Source of the DNA: CAZDXB01 sp964509335
Lineage (GTDB): Bacteria; Bacteroidota; Ignavibacteria; Kapaibacteriales; UBA2268
Assembly (NCBI GenBank): GCA_964509335.1
Contig: CAZDXB010000008.1
Span: 76,583-140,582 of the forward strand
Direction: 5' to 3'
DNA: 64,000 nucleotides
Shown: piece by piece, positions 1-9,146 of the stretch
Numbering within the stretch: position 1 is the first letter of the stretch
Layout of the letters: the number at the start of each line of letters is the position of its first letter
Made by a program: the position numbers and the translations under genes
The notes under the pieces: model-generated
What the model was told of the DNA's origin: nothing
The model's database searches: none
What the model saw: only the letters and a program-made list of their open reading frames with translations

Positions 1-460
1 GGTCGCCGGAGGTTAATTCCGAGCCGCTTAGTTGCATTGTTCTCACTACGTTTCCGTTTTCGTCGCTAATTGTCAGCGTTGCCGATTCCGCCGCGTAGGG
101 CAGATTATACGAAATATTTGCTTCGTTCTCTCCGTCGTAATATATTTGGCTGGAGATAGCTTTGGCGGTTTTGCCAAGCAATCCCGGCAAAGCCGAATTA
201 GCGATTGTTTGCGTCAGTATTTGATATATTTGAGTTTGGTCCTCCATTAACGAGCGAATTCCCGTCAACTGCTCCAGCTGCGAGAATTGCGCTAATTGGG
301 CGGCAAACTCTTGGTTTTCCATCGGATTAAGCGGATTCTGAGATTTTAGCTGATAGGTCAGCAGTTTCAGAAATTCGTCTTTGTTTACGGCGCTCGCCGA
401 ATTGTAAGACGATTCATTCCCGCTTGTCGATGAAGCTCCTGATATTCCGTCGGTTAACAT
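1..460 (-). CDS. flgD: FlgD flagellar hook-capping protein, C-terminus cut by window edge
   Basis: About 153 N-terminal codons are visible; the rest lies before base 1. FlgD forms the temporary cap under which hook subunits assemble outside the cell. The family signature is clear: a Ser/Asn-rich start, then KDEFLKLLTYQLKSQNPLNP near residues 27-46, followed by MENQEFAAQLAQFSQLEQL. The start is ATG at 458-460 with an AGGAGG-type ribosome site about 9 bases upstream. It is the last visible gene of the minus-strand flagellar operon, downstream of the fliK-like gene after a 118-base gap. The hook gene flgE usually follows flgD and would be outside the window. Confidence 0.93.
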   Translation of the reverse strand, partial: MLTDGISGASSTSGNESSYNSASAVNKDEFLKLLTYQLKSQNPLNPMENQEFAAQLAQFSQLEQLTGIRSLMEDQTQIYQILTQTIANSALPGLLGKTAKAISSQIYYDGENEANISYNLPYAAESATLTISDENGNVVRTMQLSGSELTSGD

Positions 461-578
461 TTTATTATACTACCTCCTGTAGAAATCATTTTTTTGTATG
501 CCTGCTTTTCATACTTTTGATTTTGTCCTAAATCTTTATATTTTAATTCCTTATTTTAAAACCCTCCTGATTCAATTT

Positions 579-2003
579 TTAGCTGTATCTATTAGCGTTC
601 CTAAAAGAGCGAACAAAATCATAAACTAATTTTTCTTTCTCATTTCTTCCGTCTCGTCTTTTCCAGTTTCCTAAGTTCGAATTATTGTATCTTTCCGCGT
701 TTCTCGTTTTTAAGTCTATAGCTTGCGTTTTAATTCCTTCTTTTGATAATATTTCTTCCAAGTTCCCGAGTCTAGCTTCCAGTTTCTTTAACGCTTTGTT
801 GTTTTCCATTTCAAATCTCAAATAAGCCGTATTGCTAACTAATTTGATTTTAACAAATAGAGCGCCAAGCGAATCGGGCTTGAGCATTATGCGAGCGGTG
901 TGGGTTGAATTATCGGGCATATTTTTAATTAATTTCGCCGTTTTTTCGGCGATGTCTTCAATTTTTACCGTCGTCGTTTTTGCTCCATCAGTCTTGGTTG
1001 TCTTGACTTTCGCGTCGTTCGTTCCCGTTTTGACTTTCGCGAAATCTACCCTATTAATTGATTCTTTTTTCTGATTTTTTATCTTCAATTCGTTTTGATT
1101 ATCATTTTTATCCGCTTGCTTATTTCCTTTAAAATCATTAGCTAATTCGCTTTTATTCTTTTCACTATTATTCATTCGGCTAATATTAGCGCTTGTTTTT
1201 TCCGAACCGGCGCTTTTAAAGTCCGAGTTGTTTTCTTTTGATTGAGATGTCTCTTTGGTTTTTAAGTTGGTTTCGTTTGCGGCTAACGCCGTTTTATTGT
1301 TGATATTGGGAGTTTTCTCGGCTTTCTCTTTGTTTTCTATGCTGTTGTTCTTCGAATCTAAGTTTGTTTTGTTTGATTTGCTTTCCGAGCGAGATTTTAG
1401 ACTCGCTATTTGGTTTTTATTGTTAGGTTCGCTCTCTTTTGAACGCTTAGCCGGTTTCATTCCGAGATATTTGAGATTCAGCTGTTCTTCTTTTGCGTTT
1501 CCGAATATTTTAGCGGAGATTTTGTCGGCTATTTTATTATTGTTTCGCTTAGAGGCTGTCTCTTTCGCTTTGGATTCCTCGTTCCCTTTAACATTTCTAT
1601 TTTGAAGTTCCTTGTTTGCCGAGTCTTTTTTGCTTCCAGCTTTTTCGTTTTTAGTTTCGACGTTGTTTTTACGAACGTTCTCGGCATTTTTTGAATTAAC
1701 GCTTTTTTCTATTTCGTTAGGATTTTTGTCGGTGAAATTTTCATTTTGAGTTTTTTCAATCGGTTTGTTTGCTGGGTCCGATTTGGTTTTAGCTTCTGAA
1801 TTATTATACAAAGCGTCGTTTGAAGGAACGGCGGTATAATTCGGAGACGGTCCGTAAGAGTTTTTGTCTTCGTAGGCGCCGAGAATCGAAGAGAAACCGT
1901 CGTCGTTTTTCTTTGAGTAAAACGAGTCGGAAAGAGGTTTTGAATGCAAACTCTCTCTTGCCGACGGATTATAATAATCCGCGTATTGGTCGCAATTAAC
2001 CAT
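579..2003 (-). CDS. fliK: FliK-like flagellar hook-length control protein
   Basis: 474 residues. Residues 1 to about 340 are low-complexity, rich in Lys, Asn, Glu and Ser, as expected for the unfolded ruler part of FliK. The C-terminal part (about 350-435) matches the Flg_hook domain pattern: a Leu-x-Pro-x-x-Leu-Gly element (LKPDSLGALFVKIKL), then a helix-forming stretch with NLEEILSKEGI. FliK measures hook length and switches the export gate from hook to filament substrates. ATG at 2001-2003 follows AAGGA by about 6 bases. Its position between the motE-like gene and flgD is standard for fliK. The ruler region is so biased that homology can only be judged from the C-terminus. Confidence 0.85.
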   Translation of the reverse strand: MVNCDQYADYYNPSARESLHSKPLSDSFYSKKNDDGFSSILGAYEDKNSYGPSPNYTAVPSNDALYNNSEAKTKSDPANKPIEKTQNENFTDKNPNEIEKSVNSKNAENVRKNNVETKNEKAGSKKDSANKELQNRNVKGNEESKAKETASKRNNNKIADKISAKIFGNAKEEQLNLKYLGMKPAKRSKESEPNNKNQIASLKSRSESKSNKTNLDSKNNSIENKEKAEKTPNINNKTALAANETNLKTKETSQSKENNSDFKSAGSEKTSANISRMNNSEKNKSELANDFKGNKQADKNDNQNELKIKNQKKESINRVDFAKVKTGTNDAKVKTTKTDGAKTTTVKIEDIAEKTAKLIKNMPDNSTHTARIMLKPDSLGALFVKIKLVSNTAYLRFEMENNKALKKLEARLGNLEEILSKEGIKTQAIDLKTRNAERYNNSNLGNWKRRDGRNEKEKLVYDFVRSFRNANRYS

Positions 2004-2055
2004 TAGCTTCCTTGCTTTTTAGTATTGCGGCTAATCCTTGCCGTATAAATCCTTA

Positions 2056-2751
2056 TTATTCCTTGTAAATGCCCTGCAACAAAATTGCGGAGGCATTCTC
2101 GGGGTTCATTACTTCAAGAACCTTGCCAGCTTTCCTTTTCTGCATCGCTTTTAGAATATAAGCGGCTTTCTTCGGTTCGATTTTTTCAAGAATTTGAGCG
2201 ACGGCTTCCGGGGAGGCGTTGTTGTATATTTTAGCGAAGGTTTGGTAATTGCTCGCTTCAACGGAGTCTATTTCTTGTTTCAGCGATGTTTTTTGGTTTT
2301 TCAAGCTTTTGTTTAATTCTTCTATTTTTCTTTTCGAGCTTTTGTATTCTCTGTTTATCTTTTTTAAGCTGTCGAGAATTTTTTGTTTTTCCTTGTTTAT
2401 ATTTTGATAGGTCTTCCCGTAATTGCCGATTGAGTCGCTTAGTTTCTCTACGCTTTGTTGGATGTTGACTATTGAATCTTGCAAGCTCTTGTTTCTGTTC
2501 AGGATTGAGTCTTTTCGGCGTTCTAGTCTCTTTTTTCTGAGCAAATTCGCTTGATAATCTTCTAATTGCTCTTTTGTGAGCGAGACGGCGGGTTCTAGCA
2601 TTATAGTGTCGGCGTTTATCGTGTCTTTTGGGGTTTTCTTTAATCCTAAGGTTGAGGGATAGTAATTCAAAGCGGCGATTATTGCCGCCAAAACAATAAT
2701 GAATCCCGCTATCAAAGCTGATAAAAACACTATTAGAAACTTTTTGTTCAT
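2056..2751 (-). CDS. MotE-like flagellar protein (membrane anchor, coiled coil, MgtE-N-like end)
   Basis: 231 residues: one N-terminal membrane helix (about 5-27), a long charged coiled coil (about 60-165), then a C-terminal repeat resembling the MgtE N-terminal / FliG-like fold (about 180-231, with SPEAVAQILEKIEPKKAAYI). This architecture is that of MotE, a periplasmic chaperone of the stator protein MotC in Rhizobiales; relatives lie beside fliJ in many flagellar operons. Here it lies directly downstream of fliJ (12-base gap). A role in stator or motor assembly is inferred from family and position. The ribosome site is weak, so translation may be coupled to fliJ. Confidence 0.72.
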   Translation of the reverse strand: MNKKFLIVFLSALIAGFIIVLAAIIAALNYYPSTLGLKKTPKDTINADTIMLEPAVSLTKEQLEDYQANLLRKKRLERRKDSILNRNKSLQDSIVNIQQSVEKLSDSIGNYGKTYQNINKEKQKILDSLKKINREYKSSKRKIEELNKSLKNQKTSLKQEIDSVEASNYQTFAKIYNNASPEAVAQILEKIEPKKAAYILKAMQKRKAGKVLEVMNPENASAILLQGIYKE

Positions 2752-2762
2752 TGGCGTCGCTC

Positions 2763-3200
2763 TTAATTATCCTGATTTTTCTTTTTTCTGCTTGCAATCT
2801 CGTCAAGCTGTTTGCTTTCTTGCTTTTCGATATCTTTGTGATGAATTTCCCGCTTCCTTTTTTTTAGATTGGCCAAAACTTTTTCGTTTTTTCTGGCTTC
2901 GTTGTATTTCTCTTTTTGACGTTCTTCAATTTCAATGAGTTTGTCTTTTTCTTTTTTTAAGTTCTCAATTTGTTTTTTTACGTAATTCTTGTGATGAAAA
3001 CGGACTTGAACCTCTTCGGCTTTGAAAGAGCCGCCTGATTCTCTGATAATAGATTCGTAGTAACTCTTTTTCGACTCGAGTTCTTCTTCCTTTTCCGCTC
3101 GGAGATTAGCCGCTCTAGTTAAAATCGTCTTTTCGTTTTTAGCGGCGCTTTTCCTTAGTTTAAGGATTGGCTCTAGTCTGAAATTGAATTTTTTAGCCAT
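2763..3200 (-). CDS. fliJ: FliJ flagellar export chaperone / ATPase stalk protein
   Basis: 145 residues, almost wholly alpha-helical coiled coil with very high Lys/Glu content and no membrane segment. It begins MAKKFNFRLEPILKLR, the usual FliJ opening (F-x-L-x-x-[IV]-L-x-[LY]-R). FliJ sits in the central hole of the FliI hexamer like the gamma subunit of F-ATPase and couples it to the export gate FlhA. It follows fliI by 8 bases. FliJ sequences diverge fast, so the call rests on length, the N-terminal motif and position. Confidence 0.85.
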   Translation of the reverse strand: MAKKFNFRLEPILKLRKSAAKNEKTILTRAANLRAEKEEELESKKSYYESIIRESGGSFKAEEVQVRFHHKNYVKKQIENLKKEKDKLIEIEERQKEKYNEARKNEKVLANLKKRKREIHHKDIEKQESKQLDEIASRKKKNQDN

Positions 3201-3208
3201 AATGTTAT

Positions 3209-4561
3209 CTATTTATTATTTCCATCGTTTAGCGTTTTAGCTTCTTTATATAGGTTGATTAGTTTAGAAACGGCTCCTTCGTAGTCGTCTTTTTCGTAAA
3301 TGCCTTGTCTTAAAAAACCGTCGATTTTATCTTTCATTTCAATGGCTACGTCAATTTTCTTATTAGTTCCTTTTTTGTAAGCTCCGACGCTAATCAAATC
3401 TTCGGAATCGTAGTATTGACCGATTATTTGTTTTAGAAAAACGGCGGCTTCTTCGTGCTCGTTTTTTATCACGTCCTTCATTACTCTGCTGACGCTTTCC
3501 ATAACGTCGATAGCGGGATAATGCCCCATTGAAGCGAGTCTTCTGGAAAGAACTGTGTGCCCGTCCAGAATGCCTCTAGCGGCGTCGGAAATAGGCTCGC
3601 TCAAATCGTCGCCTTCGACTAATACGGAGTAAAGTCCGGTGATAGCGCCTTTTTCGGAAGCTCCGGCTCTTTCCATAGTCTTTTGCATAAGCGAGAATAC
3701 CGAGGGGGTGTATCCTTTTGAAGTGGGCGGTTCGCCGACAGTCAAGCCTACTTCTCTTTGCGCCATCGCTAATCTTGTCGCCGAGTCCATCATAAACATT
3801 ACGTCGAGTCCTTTATCGCGGAAATATTCGGCGATGGTCGTCGCTACCTGCGCTCCCTTTACTCTGACGAGCGGGGGGCTGTCGCTTGTGGCGACTACGA
3901 CGATAGACCTTTTTAAACCTTCTTCGCCTAAATCTTTTTCGATAAACTCTCTTACTTCCCTTCCGCGCTCGCCGATAAGAGCGATTACGTTTATATCCGC
4001 CGAGGTATTTCTCGCAATCATACCAATTAAAGTTGATTTGCCGATGCCCGATCCCGAAAAGATGCCGATTCTTTGTCCTTTGCCTAAAGTAATAAATCCG
4101 TCTATCGCTCTGATTCCGGTTGCAATCGGTTCTTTTATTCTGTTTCTTAACAATGGATTGGGAGGAAGAGCGTAAATCGACCTTCTTTTTTCGATTTGAA
4201 CTTTACCTTTTCCGTCTATCGGTTCGCCGAGACCGTTGACTATTCTGCCGGTTAAGGCTTCGCCGACTCCAACTTTAAGAGTGTCGCCGGTAGCCTCTAT
4301 TTTCATTCCCGGAGCTATTTCGCTTGGCTCGCCGAGTACCATCGAGATTATTTTGTTGTCGCGAAAACCGACGATTTCCGATTTGGCGATTTTTCCGCCG
4401 TTTTTGTTTTTAAGTATGCATACTTCGCCGATAGGGGCTTTTGGTCCTTCGCTTTCGAGAGCTAAGCCAATAACTTTCGTTACCTTCCCTGCGAATCTGA
4501 AAGGCGTCGATTCCTTTAAGTCGCTAATTACTTCTTTTTCCAGCCAATCTTCCGCTATCAT
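3209..4561 (-). CDS. fliI: FliI flagellum-specific ATPase
   Basis: 450 residues, the normal FliI length. This F1-beta-like ATPase energises type III export of flagellar parts at the cytoplasmic face of the basal body. Visible elements: Walker A GSGIGKST at 170-177, the GERGREVREF loop at 198-207, Walker B VMFMMDS at 254-260, and the following TRLAMAQREVGL helix. The C-terminal helical domain is intact. The start ATG overlaps the fliH stop by four bases, so translational coupling is likely, fitting the FliH2-FliI complex. Confidence 0.97.
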   Translation of the reverse strand: MIAEDWLEKEVISDLKESTPFRFAGKVTKVIGLALESEGPKAPIGEVCILKNKNGGKIAKSEIVGFRDNKIISMVLGEPSEIAPGMKIEATGDTLKVGVGEALTGRIVNGLGEPIDGKGKVQIEKRRSIYALPPNPLLRNRIKEPIATGIRAIDGFITLGKGQRIGIFSGSGIGKSTLIGMIARNTSADINVIALIGERGREVREFIEKDLGEEGLKRSIVVVATSDSPPLVRVKGAQVATTIAEYFRDKGLDVMFMMDSATRLAMAQREVGLTVGEPPTSKGYTPSVFSLMQKTMERAGASEKGAITGLYSVLVEGDDLSEPISDAARGILDGHTVLSRRLASMGHYPAIDVMESVSRVMKDVIKNEHEEAAVFLKQIIGQYYDSEDLISVGAYKKGTNKKIDVAIEMKDKIDGFLRQGIYEKDDYEGAVSKLINLYKEAKTLNDGNNK

Positions 4562-5460
4562 AAGCTTTCGTCTTCCGAATTGTTTTTGTTTTCGTCGGCG
4601 AGATTATCCTCGTCGTCTATGTTTTCGAATTTTTCATCTAATTTATCTTTAATGTTTTCCAGTTGAGATTTGATTGTCGCGTCGATTTGTCCGGCGGAAG
4701 TGTCTAATTTACATCCGCCTTTGGAGATTGAATCGTCGGCGATTAGTTCCGCTTGTTTAACTCCTAAAGAAGACGGAGCCAATTCGCTTTTTACTTCCTT
4801 TAATATATCGACGTCTTCCGGATTTAGATATATTTTAAAAATTTTGTCGTCGTTCAAGCTTCTAATCGCTTTTTTAACTTGCTCAATAACTATTTCCGAA
4901 TCTTCGCTCGTTTCTCTTTGAATAATTTTTTCGGCGACGGTTGAAGCTACTTTAGGAATAGTTTTTTCTAAGTTCTCGATTTCTTGTCTATAGCTTTCTT
5001 TGAGGTTTTTTATAGTCGAGTCGAATTGTTTTACCCATTGTTGATGCTGTAGCAATTCTTTTTTAAATTTTTCCGTAGCGTCTTTTTCGCCGGCGGCGTA
5101 GCCTTCATTTCGAGACGATTCTTTTTCTTTTTCTAATTGAGAAAGCGATAATATTTTTTCGTTGATTTTTCTTAAAGATAATTGGACGGGTTCGCCAATG
5201 TTTTCTATTGAAAATTCTTCATAGAATAACGGTCTTTCCCTGTCGAAAAGATTAATTTTTTCTTTTTGTTCTATCTTATATCGTTCAAGTTCTTCGCCCA
5301 ATATTTTATCGGCGGAGTTTTCGACAATATCATGAATTTGCTCGTCGTCAACTTTTGCTTCTTCGTTTTCAGTTTTCCTTTTGTAGTCGTATAGTTCTTT
5401 TTCCGATACGATTTTGGCGTTTGTTACAGACGATGGAGTTTTTACGTTTACTTTTCTCAC
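4558..5460 (-). CDS. fliH: FliH flagellar export ATPase regulator
   Basis: 300 residues, acidic, with a long helical middle (about 110-180, EKEKESSRNEGYAAGEKDA then coiled coil) and a C-terminal domain of the FliH/V-type ATPase subunit E kind (about 180-280, with VASTVAEKIIQRE). FliH dimers hold FliI in the cytoplasm and dock it at the export gate. The N-terminus is longer than in enterobacterial FliH (about 235 residues); the extra part is charged and probably disordered. It lies between fliG and fliI and overlaps fliI by four bases. Confidence 0.9.
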   Translation of the reverse strand: MRKVNVKTPSSVTNAKIVSEKELYDYKRKTENEEAKVDDEQIHDIVENSADKILGEELERYKIEQKEKINLFDRERPLFYEEFSIENIGEPVQLSLRKINEKILSLSQLEKEKESSRNEGYAAGEKDATEKFKKELLQHQQWVKQFDSTIKNLKESYRQEIENLEKTIPKVASTVAEKIIQRETSEDSEIVIEQVKKAIRSLNDDKIFKIYLNPEDVDILKEVKSELAPSSLGVKQAELIADDSISKGGCKLDTSAGQIDATIKSQLENIKDKLDEKFENIDDEDNLADENKNNSEDESL

Positions 5461-5603
5461 GTTTCTATATGTCGCTTTTGTTTAATAACTGAATTACAGA
5501 AAAAAAATTTGTAAAATTAACGAGGCTATAGTGTTTCTTTATGAAAAGAGTTGAAAACCTCGTTTGTATGAGCGAATTTGAGAAGTCGATAATCAAAAGC
5601 GGA

Positions 5604-6626
5604 TTAAACGAATACGTCTTCGCTGCCGCCGCCTCCGATAACGATTTCTTCTTTTTCTTCCAAATCTTTGATAATATCAACGATTCTTGTTTGGGCTTCT
5701 TCGACTTCTTTCAGTTTTACCGGTCCCATAAATTCTAATTCTTCTTTAACTACTTCGGAAGCTCTATCGCTCATATTTCTGAAAATTTTGTCTTTAATGT
5801 CGTCGTCGGTTATTTTAAGCGCTAATGCTAAATCGTGTTTGTCCACGTCGCGCAAAATTCTTTGAACGCCTCTGTCGTCGATAGTGATAATATCTTCGAA
5901 CAAGAACATTAGGCGTTTAATTTCGGTGGCTAATGGCTCGTCTTTTTCCTCGATGTTTTCTAAAACGGTTTTAGCGGCAGTGTTATTGCTTTTATTGAGA
6001 ATGTTTGCGACTAGTTGCGCTCCGCCCGCCGTCGCCATATTTTGCGATAGAGTAGATTCGGCTATCTGGTCAACTACGTATTCGATTTCCGAAAGTAGTT
6101 GCGGAGATATTTTGCCTAATTTAGCTATTCGAACGACCGTTTCGTTGCGCAAATCGTCTTCGAACTCGCTCAATACGTCCGCCGATTGGTCTGGCGGCAA
6201 GTGAGACAATATCAGCGCGATGGTTTGCGGATGTTCTTTTGAAAGAAAGTTCGCCAATTGAGAAGGGTCGGCTTTTTTCAGTATGCTGAATCCTCTTACT
6301 GTTGTTAAAACTCTGATTTTTTCGACCAAATCTCTCGCTTGATCAACGCCGTAGGTTTTTTCCAGCAATACTTCCGCGTAATCCAAGCCGCCTTCTATGG
6401 CGTAGCTTTGCGCGGTCATAAGTTGGTAGAAGTCTTCGATTACTTCTTCGACTACCATTCCGGGGACGTCTTTTAGATTTGTGATTTCGACCGCTATTTG
6501 CTCGACTTCCTTCATATCCAGTTCCTTGAACACTTTAGAAGCCACGTCGGTGTCCAAAGACATCAACAGGACGGCGGCTTTTTGTTTGCCGGTTAAGTCT
6601 TTCGCGCTTTGTATTTTTTCTTTCAT
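5604..6626 (-). CDS. fliG: FliG flagellar motor switch protein
   Basis: 340 residues, full length. FliG forms the rotor ring that meets the stator and fixes rotation direction. Recognisable parts: N-terminal domain that binds FliF, the EHPQTIALIL element at 131-140, the middle ARM domain, and the C-terminal torque domain with charged helices beginning at the MFLFEDI motif near residue 240. The C-terminal tail (GGGGSEDVFV) is a little longer than usual. Start ATG at 6624-6626. A 143-base gap before fliH contains no supported gene. Confidence 0.97.
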   Translation of the reverse strand: MKEKIQSAKDLTGKQKAAVLLMSLDTDVASKVFKELDMKEVEQIAVEITNLKDVPGMVVEEVIEDFYQLMTAQSYAIEGGLDYAEVLLEKTYGVDQARDLVEKIRVLTTVRGFSILKKADPSQLANFLSKEHPQTIALILSHLPPDQSADVLSEFEDDLRNETVVRIAKLGKISPQLLSEIEYVVDQIAESTLSQNMATAGGAQLVANILNKSNNTAAKTVLENIEEKDEPLATEIKRLMFLFEDIITIDDRGVQRILRDVDKHDLALALKITDDDIKDKIFRNMSDRASEVVKEELEFMGPVKLKEVEEAQTRIVDIIKDLEEKEEIVIGGGGSEDVFV

Positions 6627-6700
6627 TTCTTTTCGAAGTTTGTTTTTGTTTTATATTACATCTCTATAAAATTTTATCGAAAAAAGCAAGCGAATATTTT

Positions 6701-8464
6701 CTAAAATTTTAATCCGCTCTGTTCTATATCGGCGGTAATTAAATATCTAACGAGCTTTACAGCGTCTGAAGGCTGGGATTGGACGAAGTCTTCGACTTTA
6801 TTTTTCATCTCGACTTTCATCATAGTGTCTTCGGACATTTCTTTGCTTTCGCCTTCTTCGACTGTGGCTCGCGCTCTGGCGGCTAAAGCTTCCTTGTCTA
6901 ATTCCTCTTCCGCTTCGGATATTTCTTCTTCTTCTTCTTCGGGTTTTTCGCCTTCTAATAATAATTGTTCGGGTAACTCAGCCGGAAGTATTTTCAAATC
7001 GTCGTCTTCCAGCATTATTTCGTCGAGAGCTTCTTCGGGTTCTTCGGCTTTTTCTTCTTCTTCCTCTACATACACTTTCTCGGGCAGTCCGAGAGCTATT
7101 CTAATTCTATTTTTTAGGTGTTTCGATTGCAGTAGGCTGTATAGGAAATAAGAGGCTAGCAGAATAACGAAAGCTAGAGCGATTAGTTTTATGTATAAAG
7201 GATTCGACCACCAAGGCTTTTCTTCCACTTTTTTCTCGTAAGATACGAAGGGAACGAATTTAACTTCTATTGGTTCGTCTCGAGAGGAGTTCCAGCCGAC
7301 TGATTTTGCGACCAAGTTTTTTATATCTTGATCGTTTAAGGGTTTTTCTTCCACGCCTTCCTTTTGTAATTTTTCTACGGCGTCGGAGTTTACGACTACG
7401 GCGACCGACATCCTTTCGATTCCGCCGACTTCGCCTACTATTGTTTTTACTGTTTTCGGAATTTCGTAGTTAGTTATTTCGTTAGCTCTGTCTTTTTCTA
7501 AATTTACTGAGGAGTATGTCAATGAATCGACGGGCATATAATTTAAAGTGTCCGTCGATAAGCTTTTTTCGCCGACTACTTGCTGGCTACGCACGGCGGC
7601 TCTCTCGGGGTCGTAATCGGTTATTGTTTCTTCTTGTTTAGTGAAGTCGAGTTCTAAGTTAACTCGAACTTCCGAATTGTCGTATCCTATGACATTGTCC
7701 AGCATTGAGCGCGCTTTGTCCGACAGGTATTGTTCCACTATTTTTTGTTCTTCGTACTGGGCGGACGTCATTCCGGCGGTAGATTTTCTGTCAACGGGAA
7801 CTTCCGATAGCATATTGCCTCGATTATCGACTACGGTAACGTCTTCGGTTATCATTCCTTCGACGGCGCTCGCGACGAGTTTCTGATAGCCGTGGACGTT
7901 GACTCTTCTTTTATCGCCTCTTGAGCGGAATGTCAGCACGATAGAAGCCGTCGGGTTCTTTTGGTCTTTTTCGAATAAGGCTTTTTCGGGAATAACGATG
8001 TGAACTCGGGCTTTTCTAATTGCTTTGCTTTGTTCTATTGTTCTGGATATTTCGCCTTCCAAGGCGCGTTTATAGTTAACTTTTTCTTCGAACTCGGACA
8101 TACCTAAATCGGTTTTGTCGAATATTTCGTAACCGACGCCGCTGTCTTTGGGTAAATCTTCGGCGGCTAGCTGGAGCCGCAAATCGTATTTTTTATCGTC
8201 TGGAACGAAAATCGTTTTGCCGTCGTCGGACAATTTATAATCGACGTTTTTTTCCTTTAGCCAGCCGACTATTTGTCCGGCGTCTTTGTCGTTCAAATCG
8301 GAAAATAAAACGCCGTAATTGCTTTTAACCGTAGTCGATAGCATTAACAAAACGGCAATCAAAATAAAAACGCCGGCTATCGCGACGACGCCTATTATCT
8401 TTTGTTTTGAGCTTAAGTTGCCGTAAAAGTTTTTCGCCTGCCCTAGTAATTCAGTCTTTGCCAT
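6701..8464 (-). CDS. fliF: FliF flagellar MS-ring protein
   Basis: 587 residues. FliF builds the inner-membrane MS ring, the platform for rotor and export gate. Membrane helices lie at about 22-46 and 423-445, with the two ring-building motifs between them (for example FSDLNDKDAGQIVGWLKEKN and the YKRALEGEISRTIEQSKAI segment). The cytoplasmic tail (446-587) is strikingly glutamate-rich and ends in a FliG-binding helix (SDAVKLVRYLI). The gene sits 29 bases downstream of fliE. Confidence 0.97.
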   Translation of the reverse strand: MAKTELLGQAKNFYGNLSSKQKIIGVVAIAGVFILIAVLLMLSTTVKSNYGVLFSDLNDKDAGQIVGWLKEKNVDYKLSDDGKTIFVPDDKKYDLRLQLAAEDLPKDSGVGYEIFDKTDLGMSEFEEKVNYKRALEGEISRTIEQSKAIRKARVHIVIPEKALFEKDQKNPTASIVLTFRSRGDKRRVNVHGYQKLVASAVEGMITEDVTVVDNRGNMLSEVPVDRKSTAGMTSAQYEEQKIVEQYLSDKARSMLDNVIGYDNSEVRVNLELDFTKQEETITDYDPERAAVRSQQVVGEKSLSTDTLNYMPVDSLTYSSVNLEKDRANEITNYEIPKTVKTIVGEVGGIERMSVAVVVNSDAVEKLQKEGVEEKPLNDQDIKNLVAKSVGWNSSRDEPIEVKFVPFVSYEKKVEEKPWWSNPLYIKLIALAFVILLASYFLYSLLQSKHLKNRIRIALGLPEKVYVEEEEEKAEEPEEALDEIMLEDDDLKILPAELPEQLLLEGEKPEEEEEEISEAEEELDKEALAARARATVEEGESKEMSEDTMMKVEMKNKVEDFVQSQPSDAVKLVRYLITADIEQSGLKF

Positions 8465-8493
8465 ATTTTTCCTTGTCGGTTTAGAAGCCTAAG

Positions 8494-8802
8494 TTAAACT
8501 TGCATTCGATTGATTGATTGATACATATCAGCGAATTTGTTTCTTATTTCGACCAGCAATTGAAAGCTTGTTTTGGCTTTTTCCATAGTTATCATCGCGT
8601 CGTGCAAGTCAACTGGTTCGCCTTTTATCATTTGTTCGGTAACTTCCTCGGCGTCTTTTTGGTAAGAGTTGACGTCGCCGATAAATTCATTAACCGTTTC
8701 GGCGAAGCTTTCGCTTTTTGGCGGTTTTATTTCCGCGTTATCGCGTAATTGTTGGATTATCGGTAAATATTCTTTGCCTGATTCGGCGATATTCTCAATC
8801 AT
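8494..8802 (-). CDS. fliE: FliE flagellar rod-MS ring junction protein
   Basis: 102 residues, the normal FliE size. It carries the FliE C-terminal signature: LHDAMITMEKAKTSFQLLVE followed by IRNKFADMYQSINRMQV. FliE is the first exported protein and anchors the rod to the MS ring. It is placed between the 92-residue ORF and fliF, as usual for flgB-flgC-fliE-fliF operons. Confidence 0.93.
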   Translation of the reverse strand: MIENIAESGKEYLPIIQQLRDNAEIKPPKSESFAETVNEFIGDVNSYQKDAEEVTEQMIKGEPVDLHDAMITMEKAKTSFQLLVEIRNKFADMYQSINRMQV

Positions 8803-8845
8803 CGCGATTCCTTTCGTGTTTTGTTCGTCCTAAATTCTAAGACGG

Positions 8846-9124
8846 CTATACTCTACCGTCCACAATCATTCCCTTGTATAGATTCGGGGAATTAACTTTT
8901 CCGTTGTTGTTAAATAGCTTATGGCTTCGTAAGCGCTCGGAGCTTTCGGGGAACATATCGATAAAATAGTCCCTTTCTTGCTTAGATAGAATAAAGTTTT
9001 CGTTAGCGTTTCGAGCGACGTTCGTATTTTCTTTACTAGCTTCCGAAGTTTCGTTCACGTTTCGCGTAAAAGCGGTTTCCTTAATTATTTTGTCTTCGTA
9101 AGGCTTAGTGGGAGAAATTTTCAT
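8846..9124 (-). CDS. Small hypothetical protein inside flagellar operon
   Basis: 92 residues, hydrophilic, no signal peptide or membrane helix. The first half is Asn/Glu/Thr-rich and probably unfolded; the second half has a more ordered look (LSKQERDYFIDMFPESSERL, then YKGMIVDGRV at the end). I do not recognise the family. It lies between flgC (22 bases upstream) and fliE (43 bases downstream) in the same orientation, so it is very probably co-transcribed. Candidate roles by position are rod-assembly factor, small chaperone or regulator. ATG 9122-9124 follows GAGAG. Confidence 0.7.
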   Translation of the reverse strand: MKISPTKPYEDKIIKETAFTRNVNETSEASKENTNVARNANENFILSKQERDYFIDMFPESSERLRSHKLFNNNGKVNSPNLYKGMIVDGRV

Positions 9125-9146
9125 AAGCTCTCGTCAATTAGTTGTG

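Noticed and set aside
2258..2806. 182-residue ORF overlapping the motE-like and fliJ genes
   Set aside because: Shares DNA with two well-supported genes in another frame; its Arg/Lys-rich content follows from their codon bias.
5465..5680. 71-residue ORF between fliH and fliG
   Set aside because: Overlaps the fliG end and has no ribosome site or recognisable domain.
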